From the NCBI GenBank assembly GCA_964551015.1, contig CAZKBP010000017.1, positions 56,036-120,035 on the forward strand: DNA of 64,000 nt, in the 5' to 3' direction. Below are positions 1-10,861 of the stretch, one piece after another. A program made the translations under genes and the position numbers. The DNA is from CAZKBP01 sp964551015. GTDB lineage: Bacteria; Bacteroidota; Bacteroidia; Cytophagales; Microscillaceae. The stretch's first letter is position 1. Each line of letters opens with the position of its first letter. The notes beneath the pieces are model-generated. The model saw only the letters and a program-made list of their open reading frames with translations, was not told where the DNA came from and ran no database searches.

Positions 1-1488
1 GAAATCACTCCCTATCTTGGATATGCGGCTACGCTGGCTTCGGGAGCTACCACCACGATCAACTTCACGATCTCTGATGAAACAGCACCCGTGAAGATAG
101 ATCAAATTCTACTTGTAGATGCGGAGAACGACCAAGTGATTGCTACGTTGACAGAAGGCATGCAAATTGACTTTCAACAACTTGCCAGCAATAACCTGAC
201 TTTCGTGGCCGAAGCGAGCTCCGCCAATGTGAAAAGTGTGATTATGAATTTGCGAGGCGATAAAGATCTGACTGGTGCCGAGAACACACGCCCTTTTTCT
301 TTCTTTGGAGATGATGGACAGGGGGACTTTCAGGGCGAAAACTTCGAACCTGGACAGTATACGATTAGTGCGCTTCCCTTCCCAGAACGAAATTTATCCG
401 GCCAGTCTGGAACGGGACTTAAAATTAACTTCAGTCTAGTTGCTGGCTCAGCACCTGCTCCCGACATCTCTCTGATTGAGCAGGTATTGCTCTATAATGC
501 AGACACAGATCAGTTTATCACCACGATAAAAAACGATGCGAATATCACGCTCGGGTCGCTCAATAGTAGCCAATTTACAATCAACGTCCTCACTGATACT
601 GAGCTCGTAAAAAGTGTACGACTCCAGTTGATGGGGCCAACCAACCACGAACAAGTGGAAAGCTACCGACCTTTTACGCTTTTTGGTGAGAGTTCCCCAG
701 AAGATTTTAACGGTGGAACTTTTGAGGCAGGAGCATACACATTGGTGATTACGCCTTATCCCGAGCGAGGGGCAGGAGGAGAAGCTGGCCCGCAAGAAAC
801 GATTACTTTTCGTATTCAGACCGAACCAAGCATAGAGAATATCTTGCTCATAGATGCTGAAAAAGATCAACAGTTAGATAGCCTGGCGAAGGAAGAATTA
901 ATTGACTTGGCTGCCAGGGAGATAAGAGAATTAAATTTTCAGGCTGAGGTCGCCCATGCTGAGAGTGTCCGTTTCCTCTTGAGAGACGCCTCGGGTGCCG
1001 TGGTGCACTTGAATACTGAAAGCGTAGCCCCTTACACTTTATTCGGTGACAATATGAAAGGTGATTACCATAGTTGGCAAGCCTCCGATGGAAATTATAC
1101 CTTGGAAGTAACTCCTTACGAAATGAAACATGCCAAAGGAGCAATGGGCGAAACACGGATACATTATTTCACGGTGAAGCAAGGAAGTGTGCAAGCTCGG
1201 GCGAGGTTGGATGAAGGTCAAGAAGCTATTATTCTAAATATCTATCCTAATCCCTCCGACCAAGGATATTACAAACTCAGGCTATCCAGTGGCTGGCAAG
1301 GAGAAGTGCAACTGGAGGTGAGCAATACACAAGGAGAGATTATCAACAGAAAAGTAGTGAGCTTGGAGGCAAATCAGGAAGTGATTGATTTAAACTTAGA
1401 GGCACTAGGATTGAAGCCGGGGACTTACTACCTAAAAATTTCTGGAAATCATATACAAGAAACGATCAAGAAAATCATTAAACGCTAG
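1..1488 (+). CDS. T9SS-sorted secreted protein, 5' truncated by window edge
   Basis: The reading frame is open from base 1, so the gene begins outside the window; a GTG at 91 is only an internal codon. At least three copies of a ~110-residue domain are visible. Each opens with 'LLVDAENDQ'-like text and closes with 'PFSLFGD..GDF...G.Y.L...PYPER..GG..G....I.F'. The last ~80 residues ('LNIYPNPSDQGYYKLRL' through 'KIIKR') are a T9SS type A sorting domain, so the protein is expected to be exported through the outer membrane by the Por system and anchored or released. The same domain recurs in the next three genes, which suggests a local family of surface proteins. Function beyond secretion is unknown. 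A strong terminator follows the stop codon. Confidence 0.85.
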   Translation, partial: EITPYLGYAATLASGATTTINFTISDETAPVKIDQILLVDAENDQVIATLTEGMQIDFQQLASNNLTFVAEASSANVKSVIMNLRGDKDLTGAENTRPFSFFGDDGQGDFQGENFEPGQYTISALPFPERNLSGQSGTGLKINFSLVAGSAPAPDISLIEQVLLYNADTDQFITTIKNDANITLGSLNSSQFTINVLTDTELVKSVRLQLMGPTNHEQVESYRPFTLFGESSPEDFNGGTFEAGAYTLVITPYPERGAGGEAGPQETITFRIQTEPSIENILLIDAEKDQQLDSLAKEELIDLAAREIRELNFQAEVAHAESVRFLLRDASGAVVHLNTESVAPYTLFGDNMKGDYHSWQASDGNYTLEVTPYEMKHAKGAMGETRIHYFTVKQGSVQARARLDEGQEAIILNIYPNPSDQGYYKLRLSSGWQGEVQLEVSNTQGEIINRKVVSLEANQEVIDLNLEALGLKPGTYYLKISGNHIQETIKKIIKR

Positions 1489-1497
1489 TCTAACATC

Positions 1498-1540
1498 AAG
1501 AAGAGGAACTAACCTAGAGTTAAATCCTCTTCTTTTCTTT
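1498..1540 (+). terminator. Rho-independent terminator
   Basis: A perfect 10-bp inverted repeat (AAGAAGAGGA at 1498-1507, TCCTCTTCTT at 1525-1534) is followed by a T-rich run. It lies 10 bp after the stop of the first T9SS gene. Confidence 0.8.
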
Positions 1541-1925
1541 ATATCAAAAGTCTTAACCTAAAAATTACAAATATTCGAGTAAATCAATGAACAGAAACCA
1601 CAGGTAAAAGGTTATTTAGTGTGACAAACTACTTCTACTAAAATCAATCCAGCACATCCATCATTAGATTGACATCCAAAAAATAGCCAGAAACAAGTGT
1701 AGTCTCGAACTACTCACTCACTCATTCAAAACTTGTCTGGCAAAGTAGCCCCCTATTATGGTGGCATTTGTATAGACCAACATCTCCAGTTTACTATCCT
1801 TGCATTTCGTCTCATCTTGTCAAGGTAAATCAGGCATCTCCATTATTTCCGTGTGCCACTGATTTACTTTCAGGCTTTTTTTCAGGTTTATACTCACGAA
1901 CTAACAACGTTTTATTGAAAAAATT
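1541..1925. other. Intergenic region without a recognised gene
   Basis: About 390 bp between the terminator and the BNR-repeat gene. It is AT-rich and presumably holds the promoter for the downstream gene. I see no convincing ORF, repeat or RNA. Confidence 0.5.
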
Positions 1926-4900
1926 ATGGAAGCGTCCATGTATGAGAAGAAAAAAAATATCGCTATCGTCCTGATGTTTTTCTGCGTTTTGGGAATAGGA
2001 AGCATTTGGTATTGGGATGCATTTGCTCCCCAGAGTGCCTCGCCCTCTATTCAGGATAAAAAACTACTCTTAGGAAATTCACCTTCGGCTCCTTCGCTAG
2101 ACACTGCGAGGGAAACCAAGTCTGAAAAATTGACAAGTCCCCGACTTACCTATCGCTTAGAAAAAGCGAACTCCACGCACGACTCCTCAAATGCGAAAAC
2201 CAGATATCAGGCGCTAATTAAGCGTCATCCCTACTATCAACGTGAACCTTTGGCGAGAAAAGCTTGGAAGGCTATCCCTAAAAAGGATCGCCCTGACCTA
2301 GCTATGGAGCAAAATATACTCATGACCTTAGACCCAAGTCTGGGTTTTGTGCCCAGCGAGAGAGGATTGCAAGCTTATTTAGATACCAGAGCAAAACTCT
2401 TTACACAATCAGATGCCGCCATTGAGGGAGTAAGCTGGCTGGAAAGAGGCCCCAATAACGTGGGAGGTAGAACGCGTGCGCTGATGTTTGACCCTACCGA
2501 TTCACTCCATCGCAAAGTATGGGCAGGAGGCGTCTCGGGAGGACTTTGGTTTAATGAAAACATCACAAATGCGCAATCTTCTTGGATACGGGTCAATGAC
2601 TTTTGGTCAAATTTAGCCATTACGACTCTTGCTTATGATCCAAGCAATCCGCAAACTTTTTACGCAGGAACGGGAGAAGGATTTTTTAATCAAGATGCTG
2701 TACGCGGAGGTGGTATCTGGAAAACTAGCAACGGTGGGCTAAGTTGGGAACAACTACCAAGTACCATACCTAGCTCAGTCGCATCTGGGGAATCTGAGTT
2801 TAGCTATATCCAAAAAATCTTGGTCAATCAGCAAGGGCATATTTTTGCGGCCACTCGCGGAGAAAGAATTGATCGAGGTGGTCTGCTCAAATCTACCGAC
2901 GGAGGTATTTCTTGGACGAAAATTTTGGCACCACGTTTCAGCGGGCAATTGTCAGGGACTTTCTATGATCGAGCGGCAGATATTGAAATCGCAGCTAATG
3001 GAGACATTTACGTTACTTTCGGGTTATTTTCAGAGGGACGAATTTTTCGCTCTACTGACAATGGAGATACATGGGTAGACATAAGCCCCGATACCAACGG
3101 AGAACGTATCGAGATCGCCGTGGCTCCATCTTTTAGCTTCGATACCGATGCTACTGTATTATACGCAGCCGCTGCCAAACCCCTGAGCGGACGTGTACAG
3201 TGGCTCCGCAGGTCGCTCAATGGAGGTAAAACTTGGATAGACTTACCAATCCCTCAGATGCCTTTACAGGGAGAGATGGTCGATTTTACCCGAGATCAAG
3301 CTTGGTATGGTATGATTTTGCAAGTACATCCTCAAAATCCACAAATTGTATTAGCGGGTGGAATTGATTTACATAAAAGTTTGAATGGTGGAAATACTTG
3401 GAAACAGGTGTCACAGGACGATGTGGAGCTAGGCTTGCCTACCGTACACGTGGATCAACACGCCATTCAATTCCGACCCGAAAACCCGAACCAAGCCATA
3501 TTTGGGCACGACGGTGGAGTGTCTATCTCCTTTGATGTGGGCGCGAGCAACCTTACTCCCAGCTTTGAACCTCGAAACAATGGCTACAATGTAACCCAGT
3601 TTTATTCCTGTGCCGTGGAAAATATAGTAGGTTCTAACCTTTATTTAGGGGGTACTCAGGACAATGGAACCCAGCGATTCACCAGTGCAGGCATCAATAC
3701 CACAGAAGAAATATTAGGGGGAGACGGAGGCTACGCTTTTATTGATGAGGATAATCCTAATTTCCAGATCGCTTCCACGACTTTTAATAATTACTATCGT
3801 TCGTTGGACGGAGGAGCTAATTTTACCCGTTTTTCAGCTCTCAATGAAGGACGTTTCATCAACCCAAGTGATTATGACAGCCGTACGGACGATCTCTACG
3901 CGGCCGGAGAGGGTAATCAGATTATTCGCTATGCAGATGTATTTGGGAATATGCAGGTATCTACCCTACAAGACAATGTCTTAGGAGCTTTTCAGATTAG
4001 CAGTATTAGAGTAAGCCCTCATACCAACCATCGAATTTTTGTAGGAACCATCGGAGGAGGAATTTTCAGAATTGATAGTACTCATCAAACCCCTATTTTC
4101 AAAAATCTAGACCAAGCCGATGCACTCATAGGTAATATTTCTTCTATCGACGTAGGAGCCAATGACCAAGAACTTATCATTACGCTCTCTAATTACGGAA
4201 TAAAATCAGTTTGGTACTCCAATGATGGAGGAGAGAACTGGATTTCCAAAGACGAAAATGGATACGGATTGCCAGATATTCCTGTGCGTTGGGTGCTATT
4301 TAATCCTCAAGATACACGTCAAGTACTGTTAGCGACTGAAATTGGTGTTTGGTCTACCAGTGATGTTCAAGCTGATAACCCGGGTTGGGAGCCTACCAAT
4401 TTGGGGCTGGCCAATGTGCGTTGTGATATGCTTCGTTATAGACCTAGCGACGGGCAGGTCGTCATTGCTACCCACGGGAGAGGGATTTATACCACAGATG
4501 TTTTTGTGGGTGAACCTCAGCCTCAAATCACCAGCCTCTCTTTACGAGATAGCGATACCGACGAAGAAATTTCTAAGCTAGAAAATGGTACATTTATCAA
4601 TCTAGCCCTATTGGAAGTTCAGGAGCTTGCTATCTTGGCCAATACCACAGACCTTGTGCAGAGCGTGGATATGCGTCTTAGTGGGCCTATGAAGCGCCGT
4701 CAGATTGAACAATTAAGACCTTTCTCTCTCTTCGGAGATACCTTGGATGGCGACTTGAATGGAGCCCCCTTCTTGCCTGGTAAATACAAACTTGTATTGA
4801 CTCCTTACCCTAGAACCTTGCTGAGAGGTAAGCCTGGTCTAGCCAAAACCGTAGAGTTTGAAGTGAGCGAAGGTTCTCAGGCTGAGGTAACGGGGTTCAG

Positions 4901-5921
4901 TCTCATTGACCAAGATACAAATGAAGAAATTATGCCCATAGAAGACGGCGACATCGTTGACCTGACGGGGCTGGCTTCCCGAAACCTTAACATCCGTGTT
5001 CAAACTAGTCCAGATACGATAGGTAGCTTAGTCATGAGCTTACATGGAGATCAGACCTTAAACCGCATCGAGAATGAAGCTCCTTATGCCTTATTCTACA
5101 ATTTTGGCCAAAAAGAACAAAATGAGTTCTTATGTGAAGGAAGTTACAACCTGAGAGCAATTCCTTACGAGCAAGCGCAGGGGAAAGGGCTGGCTGGGCA
5201 CCCAGGAGAGATCAACTTCCAGATTCTGAGCGAGCCACAAATCACTGGACTCAATTTAATCAGAACCGACGATGACTCCGCCTTAGGCTCGCTTATCTCC
5301 GAGAGTACCGTATCGCTCAATGTACCTAATATAGAGCTACTCAGTGTGAGTGCCGAGGTGAGTTGCGCACAGAGCGTAACGTTTTTGCTTCGCAATACGC
5401 AAGGAGAACTCCTCTACGAAACCATAGAAAATATCAGCCCTTACGCACTCTTTGGTGATACGCCCCGAGGTGATTACCAAGCTGGTGATTTGGTAGAAGG
5501 AGATTATATCTTGACCGCCATTCCTTACAGCGAGCCAGACCAAGGCGGAAAGATGGGAGAGGCAATGAACTTGACTTTTACGCTAGAAAATAGCACCATC
5601 ACTTGGCAAATGGGCGAGAGTATGCCTGCGCTACCCGAAGAAATCTCAATAGATGCCCCTCAATTACAAGTGTATCCCAATCCACTGGCTCAAGATTTGC
5701 TTACCCTCGAGTTTAGTGAAGAAATACAAGAAAGCTTAGAAGTAGAGATCATTTCTTTACAAAACAGCCAACCCTTGCTCAAAACCAATCTGTCTTTGAA
5801 TGCTCCTACCAAGCGTCTGGATCTGGATTTATCGGCTCTCTCATTACAACCAGGTACGTATTATCTGCGAGTAAGCTCGCCACAAATACCGGTCATCAGT
5901 AAAATGATTATCAAACAATAA
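1926..5921 (+). CDS. BNR/Asp-box beta-propeller T9SS surface protein
   Basis: A 1331-residue protein with an N-terminal hydrophobic export segment ('NIAIVLMFFCVLGIGSIWYW'). Residues ~170-860 contain at least seven Asp-box motifs of the type S-x-[DN]-x-G-x-x-W ('KSTDGGISW', 'RSTDNGDTW', 'RSLNGGKTW', 'KSLNGGNTW', 'YSNDGGENW'). These are typical of sortilin/VPS10-like and exo-glycosidase propellers. Three copies of the local LFGD domain follow, then a C-terminal T9SS type A sorting domain ('VYPNPLAQDLLTLEF' to 'MIIKQ'). No glycosidase active site is evident, so it may be a binding protein rather than an enzyme. ATG 1926 is used; ATG 1941 is an equally good start. It shares the LFGD domain with the genes on both sides. 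Confidence 0.85.
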   Translation: MEASMYEKKKNIAIVLMFFCVLGIGSIWYWDAFAPQSASPSIQDKKLLLGNSPSAPSLDTARETKSEKLTSPRLTYRLEKANSTHDSSNAKTRYQALIKRHPYYQREPLARKAWKAIPKKDRPDLAMEQNILMTLDPSLGFVPSERGLQAYLDTRAKLFTQSDAAIEGVSWLERGPNNVGGRTRALMFDPTDSLHRKVWAGGVSGGLWFNENITNAQSSWIRVNDFWSNLAITTLAYDPSNPQTFYAGTGEGFFNQDAVRGGGIWKTSNGGLSWEQLPSTIPSSVASGESEFSYIQKILVNQQGHIFAATRGERIDRGGLLKSTDGGISWTKILAPRFSGQLSGTFYDRAADIEIAANGDIYVTFGLFSEGRIFRSTDNGDTWVDISPDTNGERIEIAVAPSFSFDTDATVLYAAAAKPLSGRVQWLRRSLNGGKTWIDLPIPQMPLQGEMVDFTRDQAWYGMILQVHPQNPQIVLAGGIDLHKSLNGGNTWKQVSQDDVELGLPTVHVDQHAIQFRPENPNQAIFGHDGGVSISFDVGASNLTPSFEPRNNGYNVTQFYSCAVENIVGSNLYLGGTQDNGTQRFTSAGINTTEEILGGDGGYAFIDEDNPNFQIASTTFNNYYRSLDGGANFTRFSALNEGRFINPSDYDSRTDDLYAAGEGNQIIRYADVFGNMQVSTLQDNVLGAFQISSIRVSPHTNHRIFVGTIGGGIFRIDSTHQTPIFKNLDQADALIGNISSIDVGANDQELIITLSNYGIKSVWYSNDGGENWISKDENGYGLPDIPVRWVLFNPQDTRQVLLATEIGVWSTSDVQADNPGWEPTNLGLANVRCDMLRYRPSDGQVVIATHGRGIYTTDVFVGEPQPQITSLSLRDSDTDEEISKLENGTFINLALLEVQELAILANTTDLVQSVDMRLSGPMKRRQIEQLRPFSLFGDTLDGDLNGAPFLPGKYKLVLTPYPRTLLRGKPGLAKTVEFEVSEGSQAEVTGFSLIDQDTNEEIMPIEDGDIVDLTGLASRNLNIRVQTSPDTIGSLVMSLHGDQTLNRIENEAPYALFYNFGQKEQNEFLCEGSYNLRAIPYEQAQGKGLAGHPGEINFQILSEPQITGLNLIRTDDDSALGSLISESTVSLNVPNIELLSVSAEVSCAQSVTFLLRNTQGELLYETIENISPYALFGDTPRGDYQAGDLVEGDYILTAIPYSEPDQGGKMGEAMNLTFTLENSTITWQMGESMPALPEEISIDAPQLQVYPNPLAQDLLTLEFSEEIQESLEVEIISLQNSQPLLKTNLSLNAPTKRLDLDLSALSLQPGTYYLRVSSPQIPVISKMIIKQ

Positions 5922-5941
5922 ATACAATCAATTTCTCAGAA

Positions 5942-5975
5942 AAGCCCAGACTGGATACAGGTCTGGGCTTTTTTT
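5942..5975 (+). terminator. Rho-independent terminator
   Basis: Stem AAGCCCAGAC / GTCTGGGCTT with a 9-nt loop, followed by seven T residues, 20 bp after the stop of the BNR-repeat gene. Confidence 0.9.
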
Positions 5976-6126
5976 GATTTCATGAAGATATGCTAGTCAG
6001 TTTTGGGGAGGCTTTTTCTCCCCTTTTTTGAGCTTAAGATAGTGAGGGATTTTCGCCATATTGCCTTCATAAATAAACCTTCAATCTTCTAACTCTAAAA
6101 GTTCAATCCTTTCAATGGCCATTCTT

Positions 6127-8385
6127 ATGAAAATCAAATGCCTAAATGCTATTTGCACGCTGTTTTTATGCTTAGTTATTGGCGTGCTGTCTGATTTACA
6201 AGCACAAATACCAACGGTTTCGCTAACATTCGTCAATGCGGAGAACAATCAAGATTTGTTCACACTCTCCGAGCCTCGGGTAATCAACCTAGAACAACTA
6301 GGTACGACCGATCTAAGTCTAAGGGCAGAAACTATCTTTCCGCAAGTAGGGAGTGTAGGATTTCAGTTATCCGGTCCTTTGAGTTACACGGGAGTTGAAA
6401 ACACGGCTCCTTATGCCCTTTTCGGCCTAGATGCTTTGGGGAATTACCTTTCACAGTCTTTGCCAGATGGGAATTATGAATTGATTGTACAGGTATATAC
6501 CCAAGCAAATGCGCAGGGTTTCGTGATTACCTCACGCGCGGCAAGCTTTGAAATCAGACGGGAAGGTGCCCCTGACTTGGGCGACTGGAATGTGGTCTGG
6601 CAGGATGATTTACTAGATGAAAATCAAAATCTGTTTCCTTTTCAATTATCCTCCACCGACCGTGATGCTTCCTACACGAGTACTGACCGCCAAGGGAATC
6701 TCTATGTAGGTGGGGATTTTGTAGGAGATGCAGATGGAGGTACCTTTGCAGGTGCCTATGCCACCAAATATGATGTGGAAGGACGAATTGCCTGGCGTTA
6801 TGTTCTGGGTTTTGACTTTGTAGCTTCGGGTGGTACCTTGGGACTAACCGCGGATGATGAAGGAAATACTTATTGGATCATCTATTCTTTCAATGATGAT
6901 AGTTTTCAGGGGGTAAGTATTCCCTCGGGCAATACTCTAATCAAATTAGACACCCAAGGCAATGTACTTTGGGCAGAGGAATTGGGTCTGACAGAGGTTT
7001 TCTTTTTCAGTGAAATTTCGGTAGATGTCGGTCCGCTCGAGACGGTTTATTTATATTTAGAAGACAGTGAGGGTTCCAAACTACTCAAATACGATGCACA
7101 GGGTAATCTTATGCAGGATATTCCATTCATAGCATCAGACATAGAGGAGCTACGTGTAGATGCCCTAGGTAGGTTCTACACGGTAGGACAGGCAAGGGTT
7201 GCGCTCTACAATCCACAGGGCAGCTTACTTTGGGAGCGTGTACTCGTGGCAGATTCTGAAGGAACGCTTAGCTTGGATCAATTGAGAGTCGACCCCTTAG
7301 GTGGAGTGTATATAGCGGGTTCCTTCCAAGGGCAGTTAGACCTGAAACCAGGTGCCAGTGGGGGAGAGATTGAAGGGCCAGATACTTTAAATTATTTCGT
7401 GGCAAAATACGACGAGGCTGGTAATCTGGTGCGTAGCTTGGTAATCCGACCGAACATCGAGCCTGATTTTCGTGAAAAGCTCAGCATAGATGTTGATGCA
7501 CAAGGTAGACTCTACGTAGGTGGTAACTTCAAAGGCACACTTTTAGTAAGCCCTGGTGTAACAAGCGAGTTAGTTAGTTCCGAAGAAGGAAGCAGCACTT
7601 ACCTGATTCAATTTGATGCGAGTGGAAATGAGTTGTCTGCCTTTACGCTGCCCGATGCCTCACGAACAGAAGCTCTGGAAGCTTCCTCTTCGGGAGATTT
7701 ATTTTTGTTTTTAAGCACTTCTGTGGAAGGCGATATTCAGCTGGGTGCCTAAGTAGTTCCAGCGGCCAGTTCGGGGGTGCTAGTTAAGTACACACAGAGC
7801 GAAGTAATTTTTCCGCCTCCCTTTCTTAAAGAAATTCAGTGGCAAGGTTTTGAGTTTGTAGAAGCCACAGGTATTGGCTTCACGGCCGTGGATCGAGATC
7901 ATAATATCAGTGCGATTACTTACTCGCTGGATGTGGGCAAGGTAGAATTTCAATTAGAAGGTCCACTTACTACTACCCTTGTAGACAGCGAAGCACCTTA
8001 CACCCTCATTCCAGAGAGTGGAAGCCCTAGCGACTTGCCATCTGGCCTTTATGACTTGCGTGTGATCATTTTTGATACACAAAATCAGCCCAGCGATACA
8101 GCGGAGGTAAGTTTTCTAGTCGTGCATTCTGAGGTTGAGCAAGAACTTTCCTTTCTAGCCTATCCCAACCGCTCCGCCGATCGAGTGAAATTCAGAACCA
8201 GCCTTTCGGAGCAAAACACAGCTCAATTAGAAATCTATGATCTACAAGGCAACTTGATTTATAGGCAGAAATTCAAAGGTGATTTAGAGACCGAGGTAGA
8301 TCTCAGCAAATTCGGCAAAGGCTTATATATCGCCCGCATCAAAGATGGGGATAAAGTGATGACGCGCCGCATTTTGATTGATTAA
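6127..8385 (+). pseudogene. T9SS beta-propeller protein interrupted by an in-frame TAA at 7750-7752
   Basis: One frame runs from the signal peptide ('MKIKCLNAICTLFLCLVIGVLS', ATG 6127; ATG 6115 is possible) to a T9SS sorting domain ('AYPNRSADRVKF' to 'RRILID'), broken only by TAA at 7750. The two halves are ~540 and ~210 codons. Both align end to end with the neighbouring paralogue at 8566-10779: 'IQLGA*VVPAASSGVLVKYT' here matches 'LEPGEGVVPAEGNGVIVHYT' there. No frame change is involved, so one base change (for example GAA or CAA to TAA) explains it. Domain order is one LFGD domain, an SBBP-like propeller ('GNLYVGGDF', 'GNTYWI', 'GRLYVGGNF'), an Ig-like segment and the sorting domain. Without readthrough the product lacks its T9SS signal and would not be sorted. 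A sequencing error is possible. Confidence 0.75.
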
Positions 8386-8412
8386 ATTTAAATGAATAAG
8401 AATATTTTCCAG

Positions 8413-8447
8413 AAAAGCCTCTGTCCCTGACGAGCAGGGGCTTTTTT
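8413..8447 (+). terminator. Rho-independent terminator
   Basis: Stem AAAAGCC...CTG / CAG...GGCTTTT (one unpaired base per side) followed by a T run, just after the interrupted T9SS gene. Confidence 0.75.
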
Positions 8448-8565
8448 ACAAAAAATTATCTCCTAAAAAGCCAGCTTAAATGATAAAAATCATTTGAAAT
8501 ATTCAGCCTACCTTTTACCTTGAAGTATTATCCAAATTTACCAGAACCTGTAAATCTTTTCAAAA

Positions 8566-10779
8566 ATGAAACAAAAAAAACTTCTTTTCCTAAGTTGGCT
8601 GCTCTGGCCAATGCTGATATCCTTAGCCTCTGCTCAGATTCCCACCGTTTCGCTGACTTGGGTCAATGTCGAAACCCAACAAGACCTGAGTACCTTAGCC
8701 GAGTCTCCTGTCTTGGATTTGAATGTCTGGGGCGTAGAAAAAGTCAGCCTCCGGGCCGAGAGCATCTTCCCCTGGGCAAAAAGCATGAAGTTCACGCTCT
8801 CGGGGCCGCTCACTCACGAGCAGGTGGTCAATCAAGCACCGTATGCACTTTTTGGAAGCGACGAGGAAGGAAACTACCTCTGGCAAGCCCTTCCTGATGG
8901 GCACTACGAGCTGATTATCAATGTCTTTACGGAGGAAAATGCCCAGGGCTTCGCCATCACCTCCCACGCGGCTAGCTTTGAAGTAAAAAACGCTCCTGAC
9001 CAAGGGAGTACCTGGAAACTGGTGTGGCAAGATCAGTTTAGCGTCCAGCGAACCCAAAGAATTTTTGCATCTAGCTCTTACGTGTACGATAGGGAGGAAT
9101 TCAAATCCATCACTGAGACAGCCGTAGACTCTGAGGGAAATTTACTCATCCTTGGTGGTTCGTGGTATATTGCCGATGGCAATTCTTCATCCTACAGTGC
9201 TAGACTGTACAGGTATCCTCCAGAAAGGGATAAAGAAGAAACCATTTTCAGTGTCGTGGCCTCGGGTAAAACAGATAGTTATGCCTCTCGGTTGATCCTA
9301 GACCCGTGGGATAACATCTATACCCTCGTGTCCGCCTACCCTGATAGAAATACTTCTCTGATTACCAAACCGAATAATGTCTCCTTACCCGTGGGCGTGA
9401 GCTTGGTAAAACATAACCCGGACGGGGAATTCCAATGGTTTCAATTGCTCAGAAAGTTTGATGACTCCGATGAACGTATTTTAGACGTGAAGGTGGATGA
9501 AGCAGGGATCGTGGAGGTGACTAAGAAAATAGGCGATCAGACCTTCCTAATCCGCTACGATGGAGATGGTAATTTATTAAGCGAAACTCCTTTGAGCGAA
9601 GCCCCGAGTGGGGCCGAACCCAGCAACGTGGACGATCCACCCCCGGGGCAATTACTGGGCTATCTACCCAATGGAGATGCTTATGTACTCCGAACCGATG
9701 GAGTGGGTACAGATTTAGAACCGGGAGAGGGCGTGGTTCCCGCCGAGGGAAACGGCGTGATCGTGCATTACACCCGTAATAATCAGCTCTACCCTCCTTT
9801 TTTCAAGGGAATTACTTACGATGAGTACGAGTTCGAGGGAATTCGGCTGCAGGATCGCGAGCCAGTGAGCCGAGATAAGAATATCACGGTGCATACTTCC
9901 AGTACCAACGTAGACCGAGTAGAGTTTAAGCTGGTAAGAAATAGTGGGGATGGCCTGGATTATCACTATGAACACACGGACACGAAAGTACCCTATACCC
10001 TGATTGCCGAAGATGATTCAGAAACGCTTATCTCTGCCGGAGAATACGAATTGACCGCCGTGATTTATGATTTAGCCGGGCGAGCCAACGATACCCTTAC
10101 TAAAAGCTTTGCCATCAAGATTGGTGATTATTACCATGACACCTATCTAACCAATGCCAACACGGGCGAAAATATAGCGTTCCTGCGGTGGGATCTTTAC
10201 CATACCTTTGACTTGGCGGAGGTAGGCCGTGCTTTGACCATCACGGGTGATATCTCGGGAAATAAACACGCTGCTCAGAGTCACGGCTTTATCCTCCGTG
10301 ATGAACAGGGAGAAGTAATTTGGGATTACGTTGATAATGAAATTCCTTTTGCCCTCTTCGGGAATGAAGCCAATGGGGATTATAAGCCTTGGAACCCAGC
10401 TTTAGGTAAGTACACGCTGGAAGGAACCGCCTATTTTCTCAAAAATGCTCAAGGGGCTTTTACGGATTTTGTATTACAATTTGAAATTACTGACTCCAAT
10501 CTGTCAGTGGCGGCGAGCGAGGGAAGTAGTACAGAACTCGTGAGCTTTCAAACCTACCCCAACCGCTCCCAAGGCTTGGTAAAGCTGGAGGTGATCTTAG
10601 CAAAGGCTCAATCCGCTCGCTTAGAAATCTACAATTTCCAAGGGAACTGCGTTCATCAACAGGCTTTCCGGGGAAACCTGAATACCGAAATTGACCTAAG
10701 TTCTTTCGGCAATGGCTTGTATCTGGCTCGAATTGTATCAGGACAAGGTACGATTACCCGCCGCATTTTAATTGATTAA
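8566..10779 (+). CDS. T9SS-sorted secreted protein, intact paralogue of the interrupted gene upstream
   Basis: A 737-residue protein with a clear signal peptide ('MKQKKLLFLSWLLWPMLISLASAQ'). It has one LFGD domain (~30-145), a divergent propeller-like middle part (~150-400), an Ig-like segment ('VDRVEFKLV...PYTLIAEDDSE'), a second LFGD domain (~520-640) and a T9SS sorting domain ('QTYPNRSQGLVKLEV' to 'RRILID'). N- and C-terminal parts are close to the interrupted upstream gene, while the middle is diverged. It was probably produced by tandem duplication. Expected at the cell surface or in the medium; the ligand is unknown. Confidence 0.85.
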   Translation: MKQKKLLFLSWLLWPMLISLASAQIPTVSLTWVNVETQQDLSTLAESPVLDLNVWGVEKVSLRAESIFPWAKSMKFTLSGPLTHEQVVNQAPYALFGSDEEGNYLWQALPDGHYELIINVFTEENAQGFAITSHAASFEVKNAPDQGSTWKLVWQDQFSVQRTQRIFASSSYVYDREEFKSITETAVDSEGNLLILGGSWYIADGNSSSYSARLYRYPPERDKEETIFSVVASGKTDSYASRLILDPWDNIYTLVSAYPDRNTSLITKPNNVSLPVGVSLVKHNPDGEFQWFQLLRKFDDSDERILDVKVDEAGIVEVTKKIGDQTFLIRYDGDGNLLSETPLSEAPSGAEPSNVDDPPPGQLLGYLPNGDAYVLRTDGVGTDLEPGEGVVPAEGNGVIVHYTRNNQLYPPFFKGITYDEYEFEGIRLQDREPVSRDKNITVHTSSTNVDRVEFKLVRNSGDGLDYHYEHTDTKVPYTLIAEDDSETLISAGEYELTAVIYDLAGRANDTLTKSFAIKIGDYYHDTYLTNANTGENIAFLRWDLYHTFDLAEVGRALTITGDISGNKHAAQSHGFILRDEQGEVIWDYVDNEIPFALFGNEANGDYKPWNPALGKYTLEGTAYFLKNAQGAFTDFVLQFEITDSNLSVAASEGSSTELVSFQTYPNRSQGLVKLEVILAKAQSARLEIYNFQGNCVHQQAFRGNLNTEIDLSSFGNGLYLARIVSGQGTITRRILID

Positions 10780-10803
10780 CACTTGATTCAACCTGATTGG
10801 GGG

Positions 10804-10830
10804 GTAAGTGCCTCGGGGCGGTGCTTTTCG
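10804..10830 (+). terminator. Weak terminator-like hairpin
   Basis: AAGTGCC pairs with GGTGCTT (two G-U wobbles) and is followed by TTTT. It lies 25 bp after the stop of the T9SS gene and upstream of the tRNA promoter. Confidence 0.45.
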
Positions 10831-10861
10831 GGGGAAAGCTCAAAATTTAATCTTCCATATT

